This document shows, in pieces, positions 1-5,299 of a stretch of DNA of 5,800 nucleotides (its first letter is position 1; the number at the start of each line of letters is the position of its first letter). A program made the position numbers and the translations under genes. This DNA comes from an uncultured Treponema sp. (GTDB lineage: Bacteria; Spirochaetota; Spirochaetia; Treponematales; Treponemataceae): the NCBI GenBank assembly GCA_937885475.1, contig CAKZZR010000144.1, positions 1 to 5,800 of the forward strand, read 5' to 3'. The notes beneath the pieces were generated by a model, which worked only from the letters and a program-made list of their open reading frames with translations, searched no databases and was not told where the DNA came from.

Positions 1-1188
1 GCGAACTTTGAGTGGGAGGCCGAACAAGGTTATGAAGCCCTGAGCGTCCTTGTGGTTGTAAAGCTCGCCTGTGGTGAACGAGGCGATTGACTCGTTGTAA
101 AGGCTGTATTTTGAGCCGCTTCCGGCACCACGGATTGCACCCTTCACCACCTTCACCTTTGCCCAGCCGGTAACAGTTTCCTCAGCTTTGTCCATAAAGG
201 CGATGCAGGAATCCATAAGCGTCGTGAACCATTTTCCGTCGTAGATAAGTTCTGCCATGCGAAGACTTACCTGCTGCTTGAAGTGATATGTTTCGCGGTC
301 AAGGCAGATGTGATCCATCATGCGGTGTGCAAAATAAAGGATTGCTCCGCCCGGTGTCTCGTAAACGCCGCGGCTTTTCATTCCAACGCAGCGGTTCTCG
401 CAGATGTCAACAAGGCCGACTCCGTTTCTTCCGCCGATTACGTTCAGCTCGTTCAGAAGGTCAAGGGCATCCATTTTCTTGCCGTTCAAGCCGACTGGGA
501 TTCCCTTCTCAAAGTCAATCGTAACGTACTCGCCTTCCTCTGGAGCTTCCTCCGGAACTACGGTATTCTTGAGCATGTGCTTGTAGTTAGGCTCGTTCTC
601 AGTCTTCTCAAGCTCAAGACCTTCGTGGCTTAAGTGCCAGATGTTCTCGTCGCGGCTGTATGACTGATCCTTTTTCATAGGAACTTCAAGTCCCCTGTCC
701 TCAAGATACTTGATTTCGGCCTCGCGGCTGTCCATGTTCCATTTGTCATCTCGCCAAGCGGCAATCACCTTGAGGTCAGGCGCAAATGCCTTTATCGCAA
801 GCTCAAAGCGAACCTGGTCGTTTCCTTTTCCTGTGGCACCGTGGCAGATTGCAACGGCTTTTTCCTGTCGTGCATACTCAACAAGGATTTTTCCAATCAG
901 AGGACGAGCCGTGCTTGTTCCAAGAAGATATTCATCCTCGTAAACGGCATTTGCCTTGAGGGCTGTCCAGATGTATTCCTCGATATATTCCTTGCGCGCA
1001 TCAACTACATAGCAGGCTGCAGCACCAGTCTTGAGCGCACGGCTCTTGATTGCTTCCCAGTCATCGCCCTGACCTACGTCAATACATACGGCTATTACGT
1101 CATAGTCATAATTTTCCTTGAGCCACGGAATGATGACCGTAGTATCAAGTCCGCCTGAATAAGCCAAAATTACCTTATCTTTTGCCAT
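1..1188 (-). CDS. argG: Argininosuccinate synthase (C-terminal end cut off by window edge)
   Basis: This cytoplasmic enzyme joins citrulline and aspartate, with ATP cleavage to AMP and PPi, to give argininosuccinate, the penultimate step of arginine synthesis. The 396 visible residues hold the family signatures: the ATP-binding AYSGGLDT at residues 9-16 and the GATGKGNDQVRF block at 117-128, followed by the citrulline/aspartate-binding half (SRDENIWHLSHEG near 178-190, GGRNGVGLVD near 252-261, SRGVYETPGG near 272-281). The reading frame is still open at base 1. It ends in LFGLPLKVR, which in this roughly 400-residue family lies near the C-terminus, so only a few residues should be missing. 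The ATG at 1188 gives the canonical N-terminus and has an AAAAGAGG ribosome binding site at 1199-1206, 10 nt upstream. A promoter is proposed at 1244-1272. No argH is visible; it could lie beyond the left edge. Confidence 0.97.
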   Translation of the reverse strand, partial: MAKDKVILAYSGGLDTTVIIPWLKENYDYDVIAVCIDVGQGDDWEAIKSRALKTGAAACYVVDARKEYIEEYIWTALKANAVYEDEYLLGTSTARPLIGKILVEYARQEKAVAICHGATGKGNDQVRFELAIKAFAPDLKVIAAWRDDKWNMDSREAEIKYLEDRGLEVPMKKDQSYSRDENIWHLSHEGLELEKTENEPNYKHMLKNTVVPEEAPEEGEYVTIDFEKGIPVGLNGKKMDALDLLNELNVIGGRNGVGLVDICENRCVGMKSRGVYETPGGAILYFAHRMMDHICLDRETYHFKQQVSLRMAELIYDGKWFTTLMDSCIAFMDKAEETVTGWAKVKVVKGAIRGAGSGSKYSLYNESIASFTTGELYNHKDAQGFITLFGLPLKVR

Positions 1189-1243
1189 TTTTTATAAGCC
1201 TCTTTTGTGTTTTTATAAAGATTCAAGTTTATAGTTATAGAAA

Positions 1244-1272
1244 AAAATACCACTTATTCGAGGTTAGTTCAA
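1244..1272 (-). promoter_or_regulatory. Candidate sigma-70 promoter for argG
   Basis: On the minus strand, TTGAAC (1272-1267) is followed after exactly 17 nt by TATTTT (1249-1244), and TGG directly precedes the -10 as in extended -10 promoters. Transcription would start near 1237 and leave a leader of about 49 nt with the AAAAGAGG site. Several other TATA-like hexamers lie between here and the gene (TATAAC 1239-1234, TATAAA 1233-1228 and 1217-1212), but none has a good -35 partner. The call rests on pattern only. Confidence 0.5.
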
Positions 1273-1392
1273 TAAGGTGTTTTTGAAGGCTGCAACTTCT
1301 CCCTTGCGCTATTTTTTTTGCAGCTTCCCATAGAATTGATTTCCGTGAATAAGAAAAGTTTTATGGGATAATGAGGATATGGAGAACGAGTG

Positions 1393-1602
1393 TCACTGAA
1401 CCTTATATTTTTTTTTGAGTTTTTCAAGCTCCGCCTTTACGGCGGTAAGCTCCGTCTTAAGAGCCTTGTTTTCTTTTTTAAGCTCCTTTATCTCAACCTT
1501 ATATGCGGCTTCCGTCTCTTCCACGCCCTTCTGAAACGCCTTCGTGCGAATCTGTTTCTTGGCGCGCTCGTTATAATCGTCTGCTTTTTCCTGTGTATTC
1601 AT
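1393..1602 (-). CDS. Small basic leucine-zipper/coiled-coil protein, unknown function
   Basis: This encodes a 69-residue, highly charged, Lys/Glu-rich protein with no signal peptide or membrane segment, so it is probably cytoplasmic. Residues 38-66 form four clean heptads: a positions I38, N45, L52, L59; d positions L41, L48, V55, L62; Glu at g in the first three heptads (44, 51, 58); Lys at every e (42, 49, 56, 63). This is the pattern of a parallel two-stranded coiled coil with interhelical g-e' salt bridges and a buried Asn. Residues 11-25 are strongly basic. The ATG at 1602 is preferred over an in-frame TTG at 1620 because a good -10 box (1614-1609) lies between them. There is no Shine-Dalgarno sequence, consistent with a leaderless mRNA. 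It diverges from the porin gene and lies upstream of argG on the same strand with no clear terminator between. I do not recognise a family. The low-complexity composition leaves some doubt, but the perfect heptads argue that it is a real gene. Confidence 0.7.
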   Translation of the reverse strand: MNTQEKADDYNERAKKQIRTKAFQKGVEETEAAYKVEIKELKKENKALKTELTAVKAELEKLKKKYKVQ

Positions 1603-1608
1603 GGAAAC

Positions 1609-1617
1609 AGTATACCA
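1609..1617 (-). promoter_or_regulatory. Extended -10 promoter of the zipper gene, predicted leaderless start
   Basis: The minus strand reads TGG-TATACT (1617-1609), an extended -10 element matching TATAAT at five of six bases. Only six bases (GTTTCC) separate it from the ATG at 1602, which puts the expected transcription start on the A of the start codon. The best -35 is a weak TTCTCA about 18 nt upstream. Confidence 0.5.
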
Positions 1618-1675
1618 CAAAAATCAAAAATATGAGAAAAAAAAGTTATAACCGCATGATGCCTTTTCGTACATA

Positions 1676-1704
1676 TTGACAGTTATTGAGATTTTGTCTA
1701 AATT
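1676..1704 (+). promoter_or_regulatory. Candidate sigma-70 promoter of the FadL-like porin gene
   Basis: A perfect -35 TTGACA (1676-1681) is followed after 17 nt by TAAATT (1699-1704), a four-of-six match to the -10 consensus. The start would be near 1711, giving a leader of about 42 nt. A shifted alternative is TTGAGA (1686-1691) with TATGAC (1708-1713). Either promoter is overlapped by the inverted repeats described at 1677-1732. Confidence 0.5.
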
Positions 1705-1732
1705 AGATATGACAATTTCACAAATTATGTCA
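1677..1732. promoter_or_regulatory. Tandem inverted repeats TGACA-N13-TGTC, possible operator pair
   Basis: Two dyads of the same design lie 33 bp apart: TGACA (1677-1681) with TGTC (1695-1698), and TGACA (1710-1714) with TGTC (1728-1731). Each spacer is exactly 13 nt. The first covers the -35 and spacer of the porin promoter and the second covers the start of the transcript. The second is longer as a palindrome (ATGACA 1709-1714 against TGTCAT 1728-1733, plus an inner ATTT/AAAT) and might also form an RNA stem before the ribosome binding site. The regulator is unknown. Confidence 0.4.
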
Positions 1733-1752
1733 TTTTATTAAAAGAGGTATGT

Positions 1753-3195
1753 ATGAAAAAAGCGGTGGTATTTTTTATTGCTTCATTTACAGCGGCAGCT
1801 GTTTTTGCCGGAGGGATTGAAAACAAGACGAACATGAGCACCGGCTATCTGCGAAATCCAAGCCGGAACACAGAAAGTTCCCGCCCGGACGCGGCATTCT
1901 ACAACATCGCGGGAACGGGCTTCCTTCAGGACGGTCTGTACATTGAGGCAGGAAACCAGTTCATTTTCAAAAAATACATGAACGAGATGAACTGCAATAC
2001 CCCCGCGGTGAACGCAGTCATTGCCGACGGCACAGAATACGCCGACAACACGACCGTCGTACTCTACCCTGACGTTGACATTGTATTCAAGAAAAGCAAT
2101 TTTTCTGTTTTTGCAAACTTCGGCATTTACGCCGGCGGCGGAAAGCTCCGCTATAACAACGGTACCGCGGCAACAGCGCTTGCTTTTTTGGGAAAGGCGA
2201 GCGAATACAAGGCAAATGCAAAATCACTAGCTGAAACAGCACAGGCACTTGGCGCACAGGCAGCGGCAACACTCGCATTGGGAACAGCAGAGGGTACAGC
2301 CAACGCGCAAGCTCTTGGTGCACTGGCAGCAGAAGCACGGGACGGCGCACAACTAGCCGCCTCCGTCGCAAGCGCCATGCTTTCTGCGGCAAACAACCAT
2401 TCCCTTGAGATAAACGCAATAACCTACGGCGAGCAGATTGGCCTTGCCTACAACTTCCGCGATTTTATTTCCGTTTCTGCGGCAGTGCGCTTTTTGGAAG
2501 GCACGCAGGACTTAAAGCTCCTCAGCAGCGACTTTGAAACTGTCCTTGGAGCCGGAAACGACGAGGTAAGCTGTGTTTCCACAGCGTTCGGCGTAAGCCC
2601 GGTATTCGGCGTGCATGTAAAGCCGTTTGAGGGCTTTGACGTTTCTGCGCAGGTGCAGGTTCGTACCACAATGGAATACGAGGTAGACGACGTTAAGGGT
2701 ACAAAAGTGGCAAGCCAGATTGGAACTGGAATTTACGACGGAAAAACCTACAACAGCGACATTCCGACCGTGCTGAACATTGGAACCGGCTACCAGATTG
2801 ACGACGCGACCTACGTTTCTGCAAGCTTCAACTACTACTTCAACAAGAACGCAAAATGCAACTCCATCCTGGGAACGAACGACTACGACGATTCCTTTGA
2901 GATTGCAGCCGGAGTGGACTACCGCGTATGCGACGCGCTTTCAGTAAGCTGCGGTGCCGCCTACGGCAAACAGGGCGTAACGAACGACTCAAACAACATC
3001 TTCAATCCAATTCTTGACTCCTTTCAGGCTGCGTTCGGAACAGAAATCTCATTCACACCGTTTGCAACGCTTACAAGCGGCGTAACCTACGTAAAATACT
3101 TTGAGTCCGACTATTTTGTAAGCAAAACATACCAGACGGAACTGAACAAGAACCTTGTGATGATGAGCGTAGGCCTTACCATAAAGCCGTTCTAA
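1753..3195 (+). CDS. FadL/OmpP1/TodX-like outer-membrane beta-barrel protein
   Basis: This is a predicted outer-membrane channel for hydrophobic or other small substrates, 480 residues long. The signal peptide has a KK n-region, a hydrophobic core and likely cleavage after A19 (VFA|GG). Residues 24-65 resemble the FadL N-terminal plug: RNPSRN, then DAAFYNIAGTGFLQDG, equivalent to the usual yNPAG block but with Ile in place of Pro (residues 51-54). From about 97 on there are alternating amphipathic strands with aromatic girdles. The chain ends in VGLTIKPF, a C-terminal Phe beta-signal for BAM assembly. Residues 138-213 are an Ala-rich, probably helical insert with a repeat, between two predicted strands. 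Five cysteines (81, 274, 369, 393, 400) are more than is usual for a barrel. The ATG at 1753 has AAAGAGG at 1741-1747, 5 nt away. The gene appears monocistronic, with its own promoter and terminator. FadL-like proteins are known in Treponema; the substrate cannot be read from sequence. Confidence 0.88.
   Translation: MKKAVVFFIASFTAAAVFAGGIENKTNMSTGYLRNPSRNTESSRPDAAFYNIAGTGFLQDGLYIEAGNQFIFKKYMNEMNCNTPAVNAVIADGTEYADNTTVVLYPDVDIVFKKSNFSVFANFGIYAGGGKLRYNNGTAATALAFLGKASEYKANAKSLAETAQALGAQAAATLALGTAEGTANAQALGALAAEARDGAQLAASVASAMLSAANNHSLEINAITYGEQIGLAYNFRDFISVSAAVRFLEGTQDLKLLSSDFETVLGAGNDEVSCVSTAFGVSPVFGVHVKPFEGFDVSAQVQVRTTMEYEVDDVKGTKVASQIGTGIYDGKTYNSDIPTVLNIGTGYQIDDATYVSASFNYYFNKNAKCNSILGTNDYDDSFEIAAGVDYRVCDALSVSCGAAYGKQGVTNDSNNIFNPILDSFQAAFGTEISFTPFATLTSGVTYVKYFESDYFVSKTYQTELNKNLVMMSVGLTIKPF
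2239..2370 (+). repeat. Two-copy 22-residue alanine-rich repeat inside the porin gene
   Basis: Residues 163-184 and 185-206 of the barrel protein both begin AQALGA, continue with alanine-dense sequence and follow each other without a gap. The DNA of the two copies differs at synonymous positions (for example GCA CAG GCA CTT GGC against GCG CAA GCT CTT GGT), so this is not a recent duplication. The segment is predicted helical and sits within the insert spanning about residues 138-213. Confidence 0.55.
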
Positions 3196-3220
3196 ATTAA
3201 AATTTATTTGTTTGACATAG

Positions 3221-3251
3221 GGGGCGCTTCCGTCGGGAGCGTTCCTTTTTT
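3221..3251 (+). terminator. Rho-independent terminator of the porin gene
   Basis: An 11-bp stem (3221-3231 with 3235-3245), counting three G-U pairs, closes a GTC triloop and is followed by six T residues (3246-3251). It begins 25 nt after the porin stop codon. On the opposite strand the wobble pairs become A-C mismatches and no T tract follows, so it should stop only plus-strand transcription and not that of the convergent hydrolase gene. Confidence 0.88.
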
Positions 3252-3267
3252 ATGCCCGCTGTTATTT

Positions 3268-3996
3268 TTAGCCGAACACGGTCCGTGCATTCAAAAGCAC
3301 CTGAGCACAGAAGTCCTGCCGCTCTCCGGCGGTAGTGAGAGAGCGGATATCATACGCCGCCTCATACACGGCGGGAAGCAGCGCGGTTCCGGCGGTATCC
3401 GTCTCAAGAAGCACGCGCTCCGCGGGAATTGAGGCAAGGCATGAAGCGGCTTTTTTACCGCCCCTGCACAGCACGGCGCCAAAGCTGAAATATGCGCAAG
3501 GAATTTTTCTAAGGATTTGAGCGGCTTCCTCCGCGCTGCCGGAAAAGCCATGGAACACCACCGCCCCTAGCGAACGGAGCAAAAAAGAATCCTGCATGAT
3601 ATGAGAAAGAGACTTACGCGCATGAACCACAAGCGGAAGCGAAAACCGCCCGGCAAGCGCAAGCTGTGCATGCCAGAAGCGCCGCTGCTCGTCTGCAGAG
3701 GCTGCCAGATTCGGGGTAAAAAAGTCAAGCCCCGCCTCGCCCACAGCGCACAGCCTGCCTTCCTGCAAAAGCCGCTCCAAAAAGCAGAGTGCTTGGTCGG
3801 AAGGCGTCCACGGATGCACACCGAATGACCGTAGGACTCCATGCGCAGGCAAAAGCACCGAATCCGCCTCTTGCCATTCCTTTGGCGTTACCGCGCACGC
3901 TATGCCCCTGTATTCCCCTGAAAAAGAAGAAAAATCGCCTGAATTTACGTGAAAATGTGCGTCAAAAAGTGAAGAATTTGAAGAAAACGCTAACAT
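3268..3996 (-). CDS. TatD-family metal-dependent hydrolase (putative DNase)
   Basis: TatD-family enzymes are cytoplasmic amidohydrolase-fold (TIM-barrel) two-metal hydrolases; several degrade DNA from the 3' end. The 242-residue product keeps the metal-site motifs in order: DAHFH (H14, H16), VGEAGLDF (E87), LVVHAR (H125), FHGFSGS (H149) and LLETD (D200). It is slightly shorter than typical members (about 255-265), mainly at the termini, and its N-terminal half is divergent. Family paralogues (TatD, YcfH, YjjV types) cannot be separated by eye, so no symbol is given. The ATG at 3996 is chosen over a directly adjacent TTG at 3999. There is no Shine-Dalgarno sequence; the -10 box ends only 8 nt before the ATG, so the mRNA is probably leaderless. 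It is convergent with the porin gene and divergent from the 72-residue gene. No terminator for it is visible. Confidence 0.9.
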   Translation of the reverse strand: MLAFSSNSSLFDAHFHVNSGDFSSFSGEYRGIACAVTPKEWQEADSVLLPAHGVLRSFGVHPWTPSDQALCFLERLLQEGRLCAVGEAGLDFFTPNLAASADEQRRFWHAQLALAGRFSLPLVVHARKSLSHIMQDSFLLRSLGAVVFHGFSGSAEEAAQILRKIPCAYFSFGAVLCRGGKKAASCLASIPAERVLLETDTAGTALLPAVYEAAYDIRSLTTAGERQDFCAQVLLNARTVFG

Positions 3997-4004
3997 CAAA
4001 AAAA

Positions 4005-4033
4005 ATAATACCGAAAATAAAAATGTAGTTCAA
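4005..4033 (-). promoter_or_regulatory. Sigma-70 promoter of the TatD-family gene, predicted leaderless start
   Basis: The minus strand has TTGAAC (4033-4028), a spacer of exactly 17 nt and TATTAT (4010-4005, five of six). Eight bases (a T run ending in G) separate the -10 from the ATG at 3996, so the expected start falls at or within two bases of the ATG. The -35 extension and the bases before the -10 match the argG promoter (TTGAACTA, 13 nt, GGTATT). Confidence 0.6.
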
Positions 4034-4077
4034 ATAAATGTAATCATTTTTCGTGATCGTTTTTGGGAGGATCAAGT

Positions 4078-4296
4078 ATGAAAAGTTATTCACTTAAGAG
4101 TTTGGGAAACAAAAAAGACTACATGACAATCGTTTCTGAAAAAGAAGACGGCTACGTTATCCGCATTGTTCGCGATCAGGACGGCTATGAGGACGTAAAG
4201 ACAGATTGGATCAGCAAGGAACTGTTTGACTGCTGCATCCGCACCGGCTACCTTACAGAAATTGAGGCCGTTGAGCCGGTTGCCGTAAGCGCTTAG
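4078..4296 (+). CDS. 72-residue hypothetical protein
   Basis: I do not recognise a family. The product is a small acidic protein without signal peptide or membrane segment. Residues 15-42 alternate in a way that suggests two or three beta strands (YMTIVSE, YVIRIVRD, YEDVKTDW), then a short helix (SKELFDCCIRTGYL, with adjacent Cys 53-54), then a Val/Ala-rich tail. The ATG at 4078 is set by a strong GGGAGG site (4065-4070) 7 nt upstream, the best ribosome binding site in the window; the TTG at 4063 lies before that site and is rejected. The gene diverges from the hydrolase gene across an 81-bp A+T-rich gap where I find no clear plus-strand promoter. Its TAG overlaps the miaA stop, so its transcript would run antisense into miaA unless stopped. 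Codon use matches its neighbours, which supports a resident gene. Confidence 0.82.
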   Translation: MKSYSLKSLGNKKDYMTIVSEKEDGYVIRIVRDQDGYEDVKTDWISKELFDCCIRTGYLTEIEAVEPVAVSA

Positions 4297-5258
4297 TTTT
4301 TGAAGAATTCGCCAGCCAACTCCATGGCGGCGTTTATTCTGGTCTGCTTGTCCTGAACGGCTGGCAGCCAGTTTATTTTGACCCCGTTTTTTTCCATAAA
4401 GCGGAACCAGGTTTCCTGGCGCTTTGCAAACTGACGGATTGCAATAAAAAGCTGTTCCGTCATCTCCTCTTCTGAAGATATTTTTCCCTGTAGATACAGC
4501 GCACAATAGCGGTACTCAAGGCCGAGTTTTTCAAGCCGTTGCCACGAAGCACCCGCATCATGCAAGCCCTGCACTTCCTGAATCATTCCCTGCTGAATGC
4601 GCTCGTGAAGGCGGCGCTCTATATTCTGGCGGACGAGCGCGCGGTCAAACGTGGTGCCCATGATGAGCGGACGTATGTCGGGGCGCGGGTACATGGATTC
4701 CTTGAGCTTTTTTCCAAGCTCGCCGTGAGTTCCGTAGTAAATCTCTATGCCGCGGATGACGCGCTCACGTTCAAGCAAGTCGTTTTTTGTGTGAAGGTCG
4801 GGCTTGAGGCTCAAATACAGCGCGCCCAGTTCCTCAAGCGATTTTGACGCAAGATCCTTACGAAGCTCCGGCATTTCAGGCACGTCAACAAGGTCATAGC
4901 CGCGGATGACTGCATCAAGATACATGCCGGTTCCACCAACGATGACAGGAAGCACGCCTCGAGCGATAAGGCTGTCAAAAAGCGGATAAAAATCCTGCTG
5001 ATAATGAAAGACGTTGTATTCCTGTGAAAGGTCAGCTATGTCTATAAGGTGATATGGAACGGGAACGCCGTCCACAACGTAGTCCGCAAGATCCTTGCCA
5101 GAGCCAAGGTCAAGCCCGCGGTAAGTCTGGCGTGAATCAGCAGAGACAATCTCGCCGCCAAAATGGTGCGCAAGCTGCACGCCGATTGCGGTCTTGCCCA
5201 CGGCGGTAGGTCCGAGTACTACGATGCAGTTATAGGGTACGGACGAGTTTTTTTCCAT
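4293..5258 (-). CDS. miaA: tRNA dimethylallyltransferase
   Basis: MiaA transfers the dimethylallyl group from DMAPP to N6 of A37 in tRNAs reading codons that begin with U, giving i6A, the precursor of ms2i6A. The 321-residue product has every family block: P-loop GPTAVGKT (16-23), SADSRQTYRGLDLGSGK (39-55), VGGTGMYLDAVIRG (107-120), GLEYRYCALYLQGKIS (246-261) and the C-terminal RQFAKRQETWFR (275-286). Its length is close to the usual 300-320. The ATG at 5258 gives the normal N-terminus with AGGAG at 5273-5269, 10 nt upstream; the frame stays open to a GTG at 5324, but that would overlap the upstream gene and add 22 residues before a domain that needs none. It follows the rRNA methyltransferase gene by 41 nt on the same strand with no terminator, so the two are probably co-transcribed. 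Its stop overlaps that of the convergent 72-residue gene by 4 bases. Confidence 0.96.
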   Translation of the reverse strand: MEKNSSVPYNCIVVLGPTAVGKTAIGVQLAHHFGGEIVSADSRQTYRGLDLGSGKDLADYVVDGVPVPYHLIDIADLSQEYNVFHYQQDFYPLFDSLIARGVLPVIVGGTGMYLDAVIRGYDLVDVPEMPELRKDLASKSLEELGALYLSLKPDLHTKNDLLERERVIRGIEIYYGTHGELGKKLKESMYPRPDIRPLIMGTTFDRALVRQNIERRLHERIQQGMIQEVQGLHDAGASWQRLEKLGLEYRYCALYLQGKISSEEEMTEQLFIAIRQFAKRQETWFRFMEKNGVKINWLPAVQDKQTRINAAMELAGEFFKN

Positions 5259-5299
5259 TCTGAGACTGCTCCTATGCCATAAAATGCCGCGGCAGAACG

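Noticed and set aside
283..633. Plus-strand open frame within argG (116 codons)
   Set aside because: It runs opposite a complete, motif-bearing argG frame, and the product shows no recognisable domain.
1343..1351. GTGAATAAG, resembling half of an ArgR (ARG box) site upstream of argG
   Set aside because: Only one half-site matches, lies about 70 bp upstream of the proposed promoter and lacks the TTATTCA partner at the right spacing.
1441..1620. Eukaryotic bZIP-like reading of the zipper protein (N11-x7-R19 in a basic stretch)
   Set aside because: The basic motif is not in register with the zipper, a Gly (26) interrupts the helix, and bZIP factors are not expected in bacteria; only the zipper itself is supported.
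2087..2419. Long open frames on the minus strand inside the porin gene (to 110 codons)
   Set aside because: They are antisense shadows of the alanine-rich GCN-heavy segment; the compositions (Arg/Pro/Leu or Ala/Ser) are artefactual and there is no ribosome binding site.
3212..3217. Perfect TTGACA just after the porin gene
   Set aside because: No -10 hexamer follows at 15-19 nt; the terminator stem occupies that position.
3208..3432. Plus-strand frame starting at the porin terminator
   Set aside because: It begins at a TTG before the terminator hairpin and runs antisense into the TatD-family gene; no ribosome binding site.
4311..4365. GCCAGCC/GGCTGGC inverted repeat near the miaA 3' end
   Set aside because: The 7-bp arms are 41 nt apart inside conserved coding sequence, with no T tract; not a terminator.
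4090..4506. 138-codon minus-strand frame covering the small gene and the 3' end of miaA
   Set aside because: It overlaps two well-supported genes and its product matches nothing; the small gene has the strong ribosome binding site.
5285..5294. Perfect 10-bp palindrome TGCCGCGGCA between the methyltransferase gene and miaA
   Set aside because: It has no loop and cannot form a useful hairpin; a single G+C-rich palindrome of this size is plausible by chance.
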